NCBI RefSeq assembly: GCF_004348995.1
Contig: NZ_SMKQ01000017.1
Location: forward strand, 1 to 64,000
Source: Nonomuraea terrae
GTDB taxonomy: Bacteria > Actinomycetota > Actinomycetes > Streptosporangiales > Streptosporangiaceae
Length of the DNA: 64,000 nt
Direction of reading: 5' to 3'
Shown here one piece after another: positions 16,527 through 25,038 of this stretch. Within the stretch, counting starts at the first letter, position 1. Each line of letters starts with the position of its first letter. The translations under genes and the position numbers were made by a program. Below the pieces are notes generated by a model that saw only the letters and a list, made by a program, of their open reading frames with translations, did no database searches and was not told where the DNA came from.

Positions 16527-17204
16527 CTACGACGTACCACCAGGAACGACAGGGTGCAGCTCCCACACGAAGCCCCACAGGTACGACGTGGCATACGATC
16601 GATACGGTTGCCACGGCTCACCCCGCTGCTCCGCGGCCTTCGGCGTGATCAGGCCGTCCAGTTGATCGAGTGCGGTGATCGCTTCGCGCACAGTAAGATC
16701 GCCGGCCGGGAAGATGTCCGGTCTGCGCAGGTAATGCAGCATGAACCGTTGCGCGGACGACGGACCGATACCGGGTACAGCCACGAGGTTGGCGTGGATT
16801 TCGGCATCTGTCATGGTCACAAGTTTGTCCATCTCCAGCAGACCGTCATCCACGCGTTCGGCGAGTGCACGGATCGTCCTGGCTTTCTGGTGAGACAACC
16901 CGACATCGCGCAGGGTCTGCTCGTCGGTCGAGACGACACGCTCTGCAGTGATGGCGCCACCGAATTGCGCGACCAGTCGATGGTAGATCGCCAAGCTGGA
17001 TGCCCTGCTGAGCTGCCGCGAGGTGACAGCGAAGGAGAACCATTCGAGCGGACTGTCCATCGCAACGGGCAGATGCGCGTCGTAGGCATCGATCGGTCCA
17101 GTCGACTGCACCCACCGCGCGAGTGAGTCGTCGAGCGAGCCCAAGTACTCAGCAGCTGCATGCTGCTCCTTGGTCGCACGCTTCCCTGTGCGCGTCATGG
17201 TCAC
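16527..17204 (-). CDS. HhH-GPD DNA glycosylase (AlkA-like)
   Basis: This 225-residue protein has the helix-hairpin-helix motif LVAVPGIGPSSAQRFMLHYL followed by FPAGDLTVREAI, where the Asp is the expected catalytic residue of HhH-GPD base-excision glycosylases. The N-terminal half (PLEWFSFAVTSRQLSRASS, AIYHRLVAQFGG) also fits AlkA-type 3-methyladenine glycosylases. No iron-sulphur cysteine cluster is present. It should remove alkylated bases. It is divergent from the SDR gene with a palindrome between them. Confidence 0.85.
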   Translation of the reverse strand: MTMTRTGKRATKEQHAAAEYLGSLDDSLARWVQSTGPIDAYDAHLPVAMDSPLEWFSFAVTSRQLSRASSLAIYHRLVAQFGGAITAERVVSTDEQTLRDVGLSHQKARTIRALAERVDDGLLEMDKLVTMTDAEIHANLVAVPGIGPSSAQRFMLHYLRRPDIFPAGDLTVREAITALDQLDGLITPKAAEQRGEPWQPYRSYATSYLWGFVWELHPVVPGGTS

Positions 17205-17234
17205 GGCACCAGCCTCGCAAACTTGGACGCTATA

Positions 17235-17260
17235 GTCCAGTAGAGGTTTATACTCTGGAC
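17235..17260. promoter_or_regulatory. Inverted repeat between DNA glycosylase and SDR genes
   Basis: GTCCAG at 17235-17240 and CTGGAC at 17255-17260 form an inverted repeat in the divergent intergenic region. ATAGTCCA at its left edge recurs inverted at 16410. It is a likely operator for one or both genes. Confidence 0.45.
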
Positions 17261-17415
17261 GGACCAGCTAGACATCTTGGTACATGATGAGGGCAGGAAA
17301 CTGTCTCGCCAGCTGCGAGCTCAGTGACTGCCGGCAAGTTCTCCTGCACGCCTGGCACCAACGCGATGCCATTGGGCTGTCCAGTCGAGCCAACAACGAA
17401 GATGGAGTGATGGTC

Positions 17416-18162
17416 ATGTCGGCACGTACAGCCCTGATCACGGGCGGCACCAGCGGAATCGGGAAGGCGACCGCGCGGACTCTGCACGACCGCGGTTACC
17501 GCGTCGCTGTCACCGGACAGCGTCAGGAGAGCGTCGCTCGGGCGCGGGAGGAGTTGCCCGACGATGTCCTGGTCTTGCAAGCTGACGTACGGTCGCTCTC
17601 GGACACTGACCGGGTCGTGTCCGAAGTCGGAGCGCAATTCGGCAATCTGACCACGCTGTTCCTGAACGCCGGCGTGAACCATCCGATGACGCTGGAGGAT
17701 TGGGACGAAGCCGCGTACGACGAAGTGTTCGCCGTCAACACCAAAGGAGTGTTCTTCACCCTGGTCAAGGCGTTGCCGCTGCTGTCCGACGGTGCTTCGG
17801 TCATCGTCACCGTGGGGATCGGAGCAACACGCAGCCTGACCGGTAGCAGCGTCGCTGCCGGGTCCCACGGCGCGATGCTGGCCATGATCCCGACTCTGGC
17901 CCTCGAGCTCGCGCCGCGCCGCATCCGCATCAACGCGGTCAGCCCGGGGATGACCGACACCCCGATGACGCGGGCCTCGATCCGGACGGAAACCGAAGAC
18001 GTCGCAGGGACGATGACGGCGATGGCCGAGCACAACCCGTTCGGCCGCCTCGGGACGCCAGAAGACGTCGCCGGGACGGTCGCTTTTCTGGCTTCGGACG
18101 ATGCTGCGTACGTCACCGGGCAAGAGATCGTCGTGTCCGGGGGCGCAGGCTTGGCCATCTGA
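17416..18162 (+). CDS. SDR family protein lacking the usual catalytic Tyr and Lys
   Basis: This ~248-residue SDR has a normal cofactor motif (TGGTSGIGKAT), the conserved NAG (FLNAGVNHP), and the C-terminal VTGQEIVVSGGAG. Where the catalytic Ser...YxxxK should be, the sequence reads VTVGIGATRSLTGS then AAGSHGAMLA, so Tyr and Lys appear replaced. It may be a non-catalytic cofactor-binding protein, like regulatory NmrA-type SDRs, or use other chemistry. The start is ATG 17410 or 17416; the second is better spaced from GGAG. It ends three bases before the integrase stub. Confidence 0.8.
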   Translation: MSARTALITGGTSGIGKATARTLHDRGYRVAVTGQRQESVARAREELPDDVLVLQADVRSLSDTDRVVSEVGAQFGNLTTLFLNAGVNHPMTLEDWDEAAYDEVFAVNTKGVFFTLVKALPLLSDGASVIVTVGIGATRSLTGSSVAAGSHGAMLAMIPTLALELAPRRIRINAVSPGMTDTPMTRASIRTETEDVAGTMTAMAEHNPFGRLGTPEDVAGTVAFLASDDAAYVTGQEIVVSGGAGLAI

Positions 18163-18165
18163 CGC

Positions 18166-18420
18166 GATGGGTGGACGTGCATGGGTCTGCCCGGCCTGCA
18201 CTTCCATGATCTCCGTCACACGGGGAACATGCCGGCCGCGATGTCAGGGGCAGGGCTCAGAGACCCGATGGCACGGATGGGACACGACAACGTCGGGGCG
18301 GCCATGATCTACCAGCACGCGGTCAGGGGCGCCGATCAAGTGATCACGAACGCCGTCGATCAGCAGCTCAAGCAGGATGACGATGACGGTTCATCAGGGG
18401 CGTTGGCTCCCGTGGGCTAA
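18166..18420 (+). pseudogene. Tyrosine integrase C-terminal stub
   Basis: The 85 codons match the C-terminus of the integrase at 51529: GLHFHDLRHTGN, ARMGHDN, AAMIYQHAVRGAD (with the catalytic Tyr) and a charged tail ending in PVG. An ~8-base deletion near 18177 breaks the frame after WVDV. The catalytic domain upstream is gone, replaced by the SDR gene. The stub is followed by TTGCACG repeats 11 bases apart, but the hairpin and att core expected after an integrase gene are missing. Confidence 0.85.
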
Positions 18421-18438
18421 TTGCACGTTAGTTGCACG
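18421..18438. repeat. Paired arm-type repeats TTGCACG, 11 bp apart
   Basis: TTGCACG occurs at 18421-18427 and 18432-18438, immediately after the integrase stub. The same place after the intact integrase holds three AATGGCCCG repeats at the same 11-bp spacing. I infer arm-type integrase sites of a different specificity class. The flank (TTAGTTGCACGGAAGATCG) recurs at about 34998. Confidence 0.55.
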
Positions 18439-18754
18439 GAAGATCGAGAACAGCATTGCCCGTGAGTGACTGTGAGAGACCGCGGCTGTCCGACTGTTCT
18501 GCCTCGTTCGCGGTTCGGCTCTGGCTGTCGCTTGGGTCAACCGACCAGGGCGAGGTCGATGACGTCGGCCCACCTGGCGGTACTGCGCGACCAACTTGAC
18601 CGGCATCGATGGCTGGGCCTCGCACCCAGCGGGCCGGCTGCCTCGAGGCGGGAGCATGGCCAGAGGCCACCTCCCGGGTCCGGGAGGCGGCCTCTGGCCT
18701 GCCTGGTGCTACGTCTATCGAACCAGTGGTTTCCTCAGTGGAACTGCTGGGTGG
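18439..18754. other. Gap between integrase stub and BNR gene
   Basis: The sequence keeps ~25 bases of integrase-flank DNA, then GTGAGTGACTGTGAG, which resembles the left-end DNA at 37026. No gene is recognised in the rest. A strong hairpin at 18658 precedes the BNR gene stop. Confidence 0.5.
18658..18699 (-). terminator. Strong hairpin terminator of the BNR-repeat gene
   Basis: GGCCAGAGGCC...CCTCCCG pairs with CGGGAGG...GGCCTCTGGCC around a 4-base loop, giving a stem of about 18 bp with a single mismatch. It lies 55 bases beyond the stop of the minus-strand BNR gene. There is no long T-run, as is common in actinomycetes. Confidence 0.7.
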
Positions 18755-21148
18755 CTACGCGGTCGCGTGGCAGGAGGCGAGCACGCCGACCGCCCCCTTC
18801 CCGGTGTCCTTCAGGGGAAGCTTCGTCGACGCGGCCGGGCACTTCGGGACCGTGAGGTCGTAGACGCCGCGGCCGAACGTCGCCGTGGTGAGCTGCCGGC
18901 TCTGCTCGTGGTAGCGCAGGTACATGATCGGCGCCTGCGGCAGGTTCGTGCCGAGCGCGGCCCACTCGCCGCCGTTCCACGCCGACATGAACGCCCCGAC
19001 GTCGGTGCCGACCAGCAGCAGCCCGTCGGCGGTCGGGACGACGGAGTTCACCGGGGCGTCCGGCAGACCCTGGCCGATGTCGCTCCAGGTCCGGCCACCG
19101 TCACGGGTGATCATCACGTGCGCGCGGTCGCTGCCGGAGCGGAACCCGGAGAACGTCGCGTAGGCGATGTTCTTGTCGGTCGGGTGCACCGCCACCCGGG
19201 TCACCCAGGTGCCAGGCACCTGTGCCGGGTCCACCCGGTTCCAGGTGCCGCCCAGGTCGTCGGTCCACCACAGCCGGCCGTCGTCGGTGCCGACGTAGAG
19301 CTTGTTGCCGTCGGTGGGCGCGGCCGCGATCGTGGTGATCGTGCCCCACGGGTAGCCGGACGGGTCGTTGGGGCCGCCGCCGGTGAGGTCGGGGCTGATC
19401 GGCGTCCAGGTGCGACCGTTGTCGGTGGACCGGTTGACGATGTTGCCGGCGTAGTACATGACGTTCGGGTCGCTCGGGTCGAACTGCAACGGGGTTTGCC
19501 AGTTGCGCCGTTGGGACGTCGTCTGCCCGGAGCCGATGGTCTGCCGCGGCGCTGCGCCGGAGTTCTCCGACCGGTAGCAGCTGCCGTACTGGCTGCACCC
19601 GAAGACGATGTTCGGCTGCTCCGGGTGGATGATCACCTGCAGGCCGTCGCCGCAGCCGATGTCGTCCCAGTCGCCGCCGACGCCGGTGTAGCCGCGGTTG
19701 CAGCCGTTGTCCTGGGCGCCGCCCACCTTCAGCACCGGGTCGGTCTCCGCGACGTCTACGGTGTAGAACTGGGTGTACGGCTCGTACGTGGACTTGACCC
19801 AGCCGCTGGCCCCGTGGGCCTCCGATCGGTAGAAGCCGCCGTCGTTGCCCAGGTAGACCCGGCCGGGCACCTTGGGGTCCCAGCGCATGGCGTGCTGGTC
19901 GGCGTGCACCCCGCCCACGGAGGAGAAGCTCTGCGCGCCGTCGGTGGAGCGCCTCAGGTTGACGCCGGTCAGGAAGACGTGGTCGGCGTTGGTGGGGTCG
20001 ACGTAGAGCTTGCCGAACCACCAGCTGAAGGTGGACTGCGACGCCTGGCCGGCGGTGACCGGGGTCTGGGTCCAGGTGTCGCCGCCGTTGTCGGAGCGGT
20101 AGAACGCGCGGAACGGGCCGAGCGCGGTGCCGACGTACGCGTAGAGGCGCTGCGGGTTGTTCGGGGCGAGGGCTATGCCCCAGCGACCCTGGTCCGCGTC
20201 GGTGGGCAGGCCGTTGGTCATCCGCTGCCAGGTCGCGCCGCCGTCGTCGGAGCGCCAGAGGCTGGAGCCGGGGCCGCCGTAGGTGCGCTGGTGCGGCTCG
20301 CGCAGGTGGTCCCACATCGCTGCGTACATCCGGCGGGGGTTGGTCGGGTCGATGACGACCTCGGTGGCGCCGGTGGTGGGGTTCGGCGGCGCGAGCACGA
20401 GCTGCCAGCTGTCCCCGCCATCCTCCGAGAGGTAGACGCCGCGCTCCCCGCCGGGCATGAAGAGGTTGCCGCTGGCCGCGGCGAAGATGCGATCTTCGTT
20501 GCTCGGGTCGATGGCGAAGCGAGCGATGGCGTGGCTGTCCCTGAGGCCGACGTGCTGCCAGGTCTTCCCGCGGTCCTTCGAGCGGTAGATGCCGTCACCG
20601 CCGAAGGTGATCGAGCCGCCGCCCGGCTGGGGCTCGCCGGTGCCGGCGAAGAGGACGCCCTTGCTGGTCATCGCGACCGCGCCCATGCTCTGCGTCCCGT
20701 CGTCCGGCCACGCCGCTTCGAACGTCGCGCCGGCGTCGCGGGATTTCCAGATGCCTCCGGAGGCGGCGGCGATGAAGACCTGGTCCGGCACCTGCGGGTC
20801 GACGGCGATGTCGACGACCCGCCCGCCGATGTTGCTCGGGCCGAAGAAGTCCCACTTCTGCTCGGCCAGGGGGCGGTAAGCTTTGAGGGTGCGTGCGGCG
20901 ATCTGGTTGGCCTCGCCGCGGGCCTTGGTGTACTTCGCGGTGGACAGCTCGGTGCTGCCGTCGCTCATCCGCTGGGCGGTCATCCACTCGTCGGGCAGTT
21001 CCATCGGCCCGGTGGGGGTGTTGGTGGCTAACGATACCTCCTGGACGGGTCGAGGTGTCGAGGATGCGGTCAGCGCGACCGAGGCGAATAACGCGACCGC
21101 CGCTGTGATGCCGAGGCCGCGATACCGTCGGACGAGCGTGAGGTTCAT
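18755..21148 (-). CDS. Secreted BNR/sortilin-like repeat protein
   Basis: This 797-residue protein has an N-terminal signal segment (VRRYRGLGITAAVALFASVA then LTASSTPRP). Many BNR/Asp-box repeats (S-x-D-x-G-x-T-W) follow: KSRDAGATFE, RSKDRGKTWQ, LSEDGGDSWQ, RSDDGGATWQ, RSDNGGDTWT, RSTDNGRTWT, ITRDGGRTWS. Together they form two beta-propellers like VPS10/sortilin, sialidase or xyloglucanase-type proteins. No catalytic set for a particular glycosidase is assigned. ATG 21146-21148 follows GGGAGATC. It is probably exported and may act on the substrate of the adjacent ABC importer. Confidence 0.82.
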   Translation of the reverse strand: MNLTLVRRYRGLGITAAVALFASVALTASSTPRPVQEVSLATNTPTGPMELPDEWMTAQRMSDGSTELSTAKYTKARGEANQIAARTLKAYRPLAEQKWDFFGPSNIGGRVVDIAVDPQVPDQVFIAAASGGIWKSRDAGATFEAAWPDDGTQSMGAVAMTSKGVLFAGTGEPQPGGGSITFGGDGIYRSKDRGKTWQHVGLRDSHAIARFAIDPSNEDRIFAAASGNLFMPGGERGVYLSEDGGDSWQLVLAPPNPTTGATEVVIDPTNPRRMYAAMWDHLREPHQRTYGGPGSSLWRSDDGGATWQRMTNGLPTDADQGRWGIALAPNNPQRLYAYVGTALGPFRAFYRSDNGGDTWTQTPVTAGQASQSTFSWWFGKLYVDPTNADHVFLTGVNLRRSTDGAQSFSSVGGVHADQHAMRWDPKVPGRVYLGNDGGFYRSEAHGASGWVKSTYEPYTQFYTVDVAETDPVLKVGGAQDNGCNRGYTGVGGDWDDIGCGDGLQVIIHPEQPNIVFGCSQYGSCYRSENSGAAPRQTIGSGQTTSQRRNWQTPLQFDPSDPNVMYYAGNIVNRSTDNGRTWTPISPDLTGGGPNDPSGYPWGTITTIAAAPTDGNKLYVGTDDGRLWWTDDLGGTWNRVDPAQVPGTWVTRVAVHPTDKNIAYATFSGFRSGSDRAHVMITRDGGRTWSDIGQGLPDAPVNSVVPTADGLLLVGTDVGAFMSAWNGGEWAALGTNLPQAPIMYLRYHEQSRQLTTATFGRGVYDLTVPKCPAASTKLPLKDTGKGAVGVLASCHATA

Positions 21149-21375
21149 TCGGATCTCCCTGTCCACACGTCGTGGCGACCGGGAAAGCGGTCACCAGTCG
21201 GCACGTTAGACAGCGAGGTGAGTCACGTCACCGAGCATCTGTTGGGATTAACTCCCTTCGCTTAGGACACCTGTCGGACGCCCAATCGTCCGCGGCTGGC
21301 CAGGGTCGGTGGGTTCAGCGGCGGTGGACAAGCGCGGAATGGGCACGGGGTTGCGCCCGCGGCGCGGGATCGCGG

Positions 21376-21846
21376 TCAGTAACTCTGGAACTCGGGTAGG
21401 CCCGCGTCGTCCGAGTCCGGTCCCACCACGGCGGTCAGCGTCGTCGCATCCGCGCAGACCGCGGTGGCACGCAGGTACGTCCGTCGTTGCTGTGCCCGCA
21501 TCAGCACCTCGGCCTCGAAGACCTCGTCCTCGGCGCGGAGCAGGTCGATGTCGCTGAGATGCTCGTAGTGGGCGCGCACGTCCAACGGGGTCATGCGGAC
21601 GGTGGCCTCGACCGTCGTCAGTGTGCCCTGCGTGACCACCGAGGTGACCCGCGCGCCGTCGGGCAGCATCAGGCCGGCAACATCGGCGGTCACCTCGGCG
21701 TCGGCGTCCAATGGCACCCGGTCGCAGCTGGGCAGGTTCGCCAGCATCCCCGACTCGCGGCCGGTGGGCTGCCCGGCCTCGGTGCCGCCGCAGGCGGCCA
21801 GCAGTAGCGGGACCGTGACGACGACGGTCAACATGCGGAGTCTCAC
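21376..21846 (-). CDS. Small lipoprotein
   Basis: This 156-residue protein begins MRLRMLTVVVTVPLLLAACG, a lipoprotein signal with lipobox LAAC. The mature part has RVTSVVTQGTLTTVEATVRM, LDVRAHYEHL and a C-terminal VCADATTLTAVVGPDS, an alpha/beta arrangement of unknown family. It starts 19 bases downstream of the ABC permease stop, so it is likely the last member of that operon and an extracytoplasmic partner. Confidence 0.7.
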   Translation of the reverse strand: MRLRMLTVVVTVPLLLAACGGTEAGQPTGRESGMLANLPSCDRVPLDADAEVTADVAGLMLPDGARVTSVVTQGTLTTVEATVRMTPLDVRAHYEHLSDIDLLRAEDEVFEAEVLMRAQQRRTYLRATAVCADATTLTAVVGPDSDDAGLPEFQSY

Positions 21847-21864
21847 CGCCGCAGCATGGCACGC

Positions 21865-22746
21865 TCAGCGCAGCACGCGCCATCGCCGTACGACGAGCAG
21901 CAGGGCGGTGATGACGACCGCGGTGACCACCATGAGGACGCTTGTGATCAGCGCGCCATAGGCGAAACTGGAGAACTCGAAGGCCTGGTCGAAGATGTAG
22001 ACCGGCAGGTAGAGGGTGGCGTTGGCGGGCCGGCCGTCGGTGAGGACGTACGCGGGCACGAAGTTGACCTGCAGCGTCAGGATCGTGTCGCGGACGGCGA
22101 GCAGCAGGAGCACGGGTGCGAGCATCGGCAGGGTGAGCCGGCGCAGTTGGCCGAACGGGCCGCAGCCCTCCAGGGCCGCCGCCTCGTAGAGCCGGCCGTC
22201 CAGCAGGCGCCGGGCGGCGAGGACGACCAGGAAGCCCTCCCCGATCGGGAAGACCAGCATCAGCGCCACCGCTACCCGTGCGGTGCCGGGATCGGAGAGC
22301 CAGGTGAAGCCGGGGTGGCCGAAGAGCCCGAGCAGTTGGTTGAGCGGGCCGTACAGCGGATTGAGCACCCACAGGAAGAGCACCGCGAGGGCCACGTCGG
22401 GCACGACCGTCGGCAGGTACACCGCGACCCGGAACCAACGCCCGCCCGGTCGCGGCGCGGCGAGCAGCAGGCCGAGCCCGACGGCGGCCAGCAGTCGCAG
22501 CGGTACGGCCAGCGCCAGGTGGATCGCCGACGCCTGCACGCTGTCGAGCAGGAAGCCGTCGGAGAGCATCCGGCGCACGTTGTCCAGGCCGACGAACTGG
22601 GGGTCGCGGGTCAGCCCGGTGTGGTCGGTGAACGCGTAGCCGAGGTTGAGCAGGGCCGGCAGCACGATCAGCAGCCCGACCGCGACCGCGTACGGGGCGA
22701 GGAACGCCCATGCGGTCAGCGGCGGGCGGGCCCGGCCGGACGTCAC
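21865..22746 (-). CDS. Sugar ABC transporter permease, MalF-type
   Basis: This 293-residue protein has about six membrane segments, starting with LTAWAFLAPYAVAVGLLIVL, as in carbohydrate-uptake permeases of the MalF/UgpA type. The EAA loop that contacts the ATPase is visible as YEAAALEGCGPFGQLRRLTL. The start overlaps the ATPase stop by four bases. It works with the permease at 25035, the ATPase and the binding protein to import an unidentified sugar or oligosaccharide. Confidence 0.87.
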   Translation of the reverse strand: MTSGRARPPLTAWAFLAPYAVAVGLLIVLPALLNLGYAFTDHTGLTRDPQFVGLDNVRRMLSDGFLLDSVQASAIHLALAVPLRLLAAVGLGLLLAAPRPGGRWFRVAVYLPTVVPDVALAVLFLWVLNPLYGPLNQLLGLFGHPGFTWLSDPGTARVAVALMLVFPIGEGFLVVLAARRLLDGRLYEAAALEGCGPFGQLRRLTLPMLAPVLLLLAVRDTILTLQVNFVPAYVLTDGRPANATLYLPVYIFDQAFEFSSFAYGALITSVLMVVTAVVITALLLVVRRWRVLR

Positions 22747-23753
22747 CTCCGCCGTCCGGTTTCCGCGTCGAACCGGTGCAGGCGGCCGGGGTCGGGTCGC
22801 AGCCGCACCCCCTCGCCGGGCCGGACGCCGGGTCGCGGGCCGGTGCGGACCGTCAACCGGGTGCCGTCCGGGCAGCGGGTCAGCAGGATGGTCTCGCTGC
22901 CGAGCGCCTCCGCCGCCTCGACCGTGGCCTCGATCGGCCCGTCGGTGTCGAGTTCCAGGTCTTCCGGCCGCACCCCGAGGATCAGGCCGGCGGCGCCGCC
23001 GAGCACGCCGCCGCCGGGCACCAGGTTCATCGGCGGGCTGCCCAGGAAGCCGGCCACGAAGGTGTCCGCCGGTTCGTCGTACACCTGCTGCGGTGGCCCG
23101 ATCTGTCGGACCCGGCCGCGGTCGAGGACGGCGACCCGGTCGCCGAGGGTCATCGCCTCCGCCTGGTCGTGGGTGACGTGGATGGTCGTGGTGCCGAGTT
23201 CCCGGTGTAGGGCGAGCAGGTCAGCGCGGGTGGCGAAGCGCAGCGGCGCGTCCAGGCTGGCCAGCGGCTCGTCGAGCAGGTAGACGGTCGGCTCGCGCAG
23301 CAGCGCCCGGGCCAGGGCGATCCGCTGGCGCTGCCCGCCGGAGGTCTGGTCGGGGTAGCGGTCGAGCAGGTCCGCGATCCCCAGCCGGTCGGCGGCCGCC
23401 CGGGCCCGCCGCTCGGCCTCGGCGCGTCGGACCCGCCGTACGCGTAGCCCGAACAGCAGGTTGCCCAGGACGGTGAGGTGGGGGTAGAGCGCGTAGTCCT
23501 GGAAGACCATCGCCACGGCCCGCCGGTGCGGCGGTACCCGCACCACGTCCTGCCCGTCGACGACGATCCGGCCCTGGTCCGGCCGGTCCAGCCCGGCGAT
23601 CAGCCGCAGGATCGTCGACTTTCCCGAGCCGGACGGGCCGACCAGGGTTATCATCTCGCCGGCCCGCACCTCGAGGTCGACGTCGTCGAGGGCGACGACC
23701 CGCCCGTACGACCTGGTCAGCGACTCGAGCCGGATGGCGCCGCGGTTACCCAT
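22743..23753 (-). CDS. Sugar ABC transporter ATP-binding protein (MalK/UgpC-type)
   Basis: This 336-residue ATPase has Walker A GPSGSGKST, Q-loop FQDYALYPH, signature TSGGQRQR (first residues vary from LSGGQ), Walker B VYLLDEPLASLD, and H-loop VTHDQAEAM. A C-terminal TOBE/OB domain follows (LILGVRPEDLEL). It energises uptake by the two permeases. The ATG at 23751-23753 overlaps the binding-protein stop by 8 bases. In many actinomycetes a single MsiK serves several importers; here the importer has its own ATPase. Confidence 0.9.
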   Translation of the reverse strand: MGNRGAIRLESLTRSYGRVVALDDVDLEVRAGEMITLVGPSGSGKSTILRLIAGLDRPDQGRIVVDGQDVVRVPPHRRAVAMVFQDYALYPHLTVLGNLLFGLRVRRVRRAEAERRARAAADRLGIADLLDRYPDQTSGGQRQRIALARALLREPTVYLLDEPLASLDAPLRFATRADLLALHRELGTTTIHVTHDQAEAMTLGDRVAVLDRGRVRQIGPPQQVYDEPADTFVAGFLGSPPMNLVPGGGVLGGAAGLILGVRPEDLELDTDGPIEATVEAAEALGSETILLTRCPDGTRLTVRTGPRPGVRPGEGVRLRPDPGRLHRFDAETGRRR

Positions 23754-25038
23754 CCGCGCCCACCGGCAGGGTGAAGAGCGGGCGGATCTTCTCCTCCAGG
23801 TTCCGCAGCCCCTCCTCGCGGCCGACCCGGCCGTAGAAGACCTCCTCGAGCAGGGCGTCCGTCTCACGCTCCACTCGCGACCAGGTGCCGGTGCGGGGGG
23901 TGGCCCGCAGGTGCGGCTCGGCGTCGAGGTAGACCTGCGACGACTTCGGGGGCTTGGCCGGGTCGAGGAACGCGGGGGAGTTGGCCACGTCGAGGCGCGA
24001 CGGCACGGTGCGCCCCGAGTCGGCGAGGATCCGCTGGCCCTGCTCGCCCATCGCGAACTCGATGAACCGCCAGGCGTCGTCGTGGTCGGGCAGGCCGGCG
24101 CTCATGCAGTACGCGTCGCTATGCAGGATCGACGCGGGCACGCCGCCCGGGGCCACCGGCAGCGGTGCCGCGTCCCAGGTGAAGCCGTCGATGGTGCGCA
24201 GCGTGGGGACGGCCACCCGGCTGTTGAGATACATCCCGAGCGTGCCGCGCAGGAACCGGGCCTCGCTCGACTCGCTCTGCTCCTCGGCGTCCGGGGGCAC
24301 GACGTGGTGCTTCAGTTGCAGGTCGAGGAACCAGTCGACGGCCATGCGGGTGGCCGGGTCGCCGGTGAGGGTGAGGGCGGTCGGTCGGGTCGGATCGTCG
24401 ACGAACTCGCCGCGGTTGGACCAGACGAACGGCGCGAGCCGCGCGATCGACGGCTCGACGCCGGCGCCGTACTTCCCGTCGCCGGTCAGGGCGCGGGCGG
24501 CGGAGAGGAAGTCGTCCCAGGTCCAGCCGGCCTTCGGCAGCGGCACGCCCTTGGCCGTGAAGAGGTCGGCGTTGTAGTAGACGACCAGCGAGGACATGTT
24601 TTGCGGCAGGCAGGTCAGGGCCTTCCCGTCGAACCGGAAGGCGTCCAACGCCCGCGGGCTGAAGTCACTCTCGTCGAGCGCCGTGCTGCGGTCGAGGTAG
24701 GACTGCACCGGCTCGATGGCCTGCTGGGCGGCGAACTGGCCGTAGCGGCGGTAGTTCAGCAGGAACACGTCGGGTGGCTGCCCGCCGGCGAACGAGGTCG
24801 TCAGCCGGGCCATCAGCTCGTCCTGGCTGGCGACCGGGGAGAGCGTGACCGCCACGTCGGGGTGGGCGTCGGTGAACGCGTCGACCAGGCTGCGGTAGCC
24901 GGCGATCTCCTCGGCGTCGCCGAAGAGCACGACGGTGATCCCGTCCTGGTCCTCCGTGCGGTTCCCGCCGCCGCAGCCAGCGACGCCGAGCAGCAGCGCA
25001 GTGGTGACCAGGGCGACGTACCGTCGGAATCGGCTCAC
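23746..25038 (-). CDS. Extracellular solute-binding lipoprotein of a sugar ABC transporter
   Basis: This 430-residue family-1 solute-binding protein has a lipobox signal (TTALLLGVAGCGGG). It carries typical segments ITVVLFGDAEEIAGYRSLVD, FAGGQPPDVFLLNY, VYYNADLFTAKGVPLPKAGW (a strong SBP_bac_1 signature) and FIEFAMGEQGQRILADSGRT. It should capture a carbohydrate outside the membrane. The GTG start overlaps the upstream permease stop (GTGA). The C-terminus is longer than usual but intact. Confidence 0.9.
   Translation of the reverse strand: MSRFRRYVALVTTALLLGVAGCGGGNRTEDQDGITVVLFGDAEEIAGYRSLVDAFTDAHPDVAVTLSPVASQDELMARLTTSFAGGQPPDVFLLNYRRYGQFAAQQAIEPVQSYLDRSTALDESDFSPRALDAFRFDGKALTCLPQNMSSLVVYYNADLFTAKGVPLPKAGWTWDDFLSAARALTGDGKYGAGVEPSIARLAPFVWSNRGEFVDDPTRPTALTLTGDPATRMAVDWFLDLQLKHHVVPPDAEEQSESSEARFLRGTLGMYLNSRVAVPTLRTIDGFTWDAAPLPVAPGGVPASILHSDAYCMSAGLPDHDDAWRFIEFAMGEQGQRILADSGRTVPSRLDVANSPAFLDPAKPPKSSQVYLDAEPHLRATPRTGTWSRVERETDALLEEVFYGRVGREEGLRNLEEKIRPLFTLPVGADG

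Noticed and set aside
18490-18754. Possible transposase remnant on the minus strand after the integrase stub
   Set aside because: Short basic peptides (MPVKLVAQYRQV-type) looked transposase-like, but no motif or terminal repeat supports it.
18596-21031. Very long plus-strand open frame opposite the BNR gene
   Set aside because: It is antisense to a protein with clear signal peptide and BNR repeats; high GC makes such shadow frames common. Its product is low-complexity V/G/R/A-rich.
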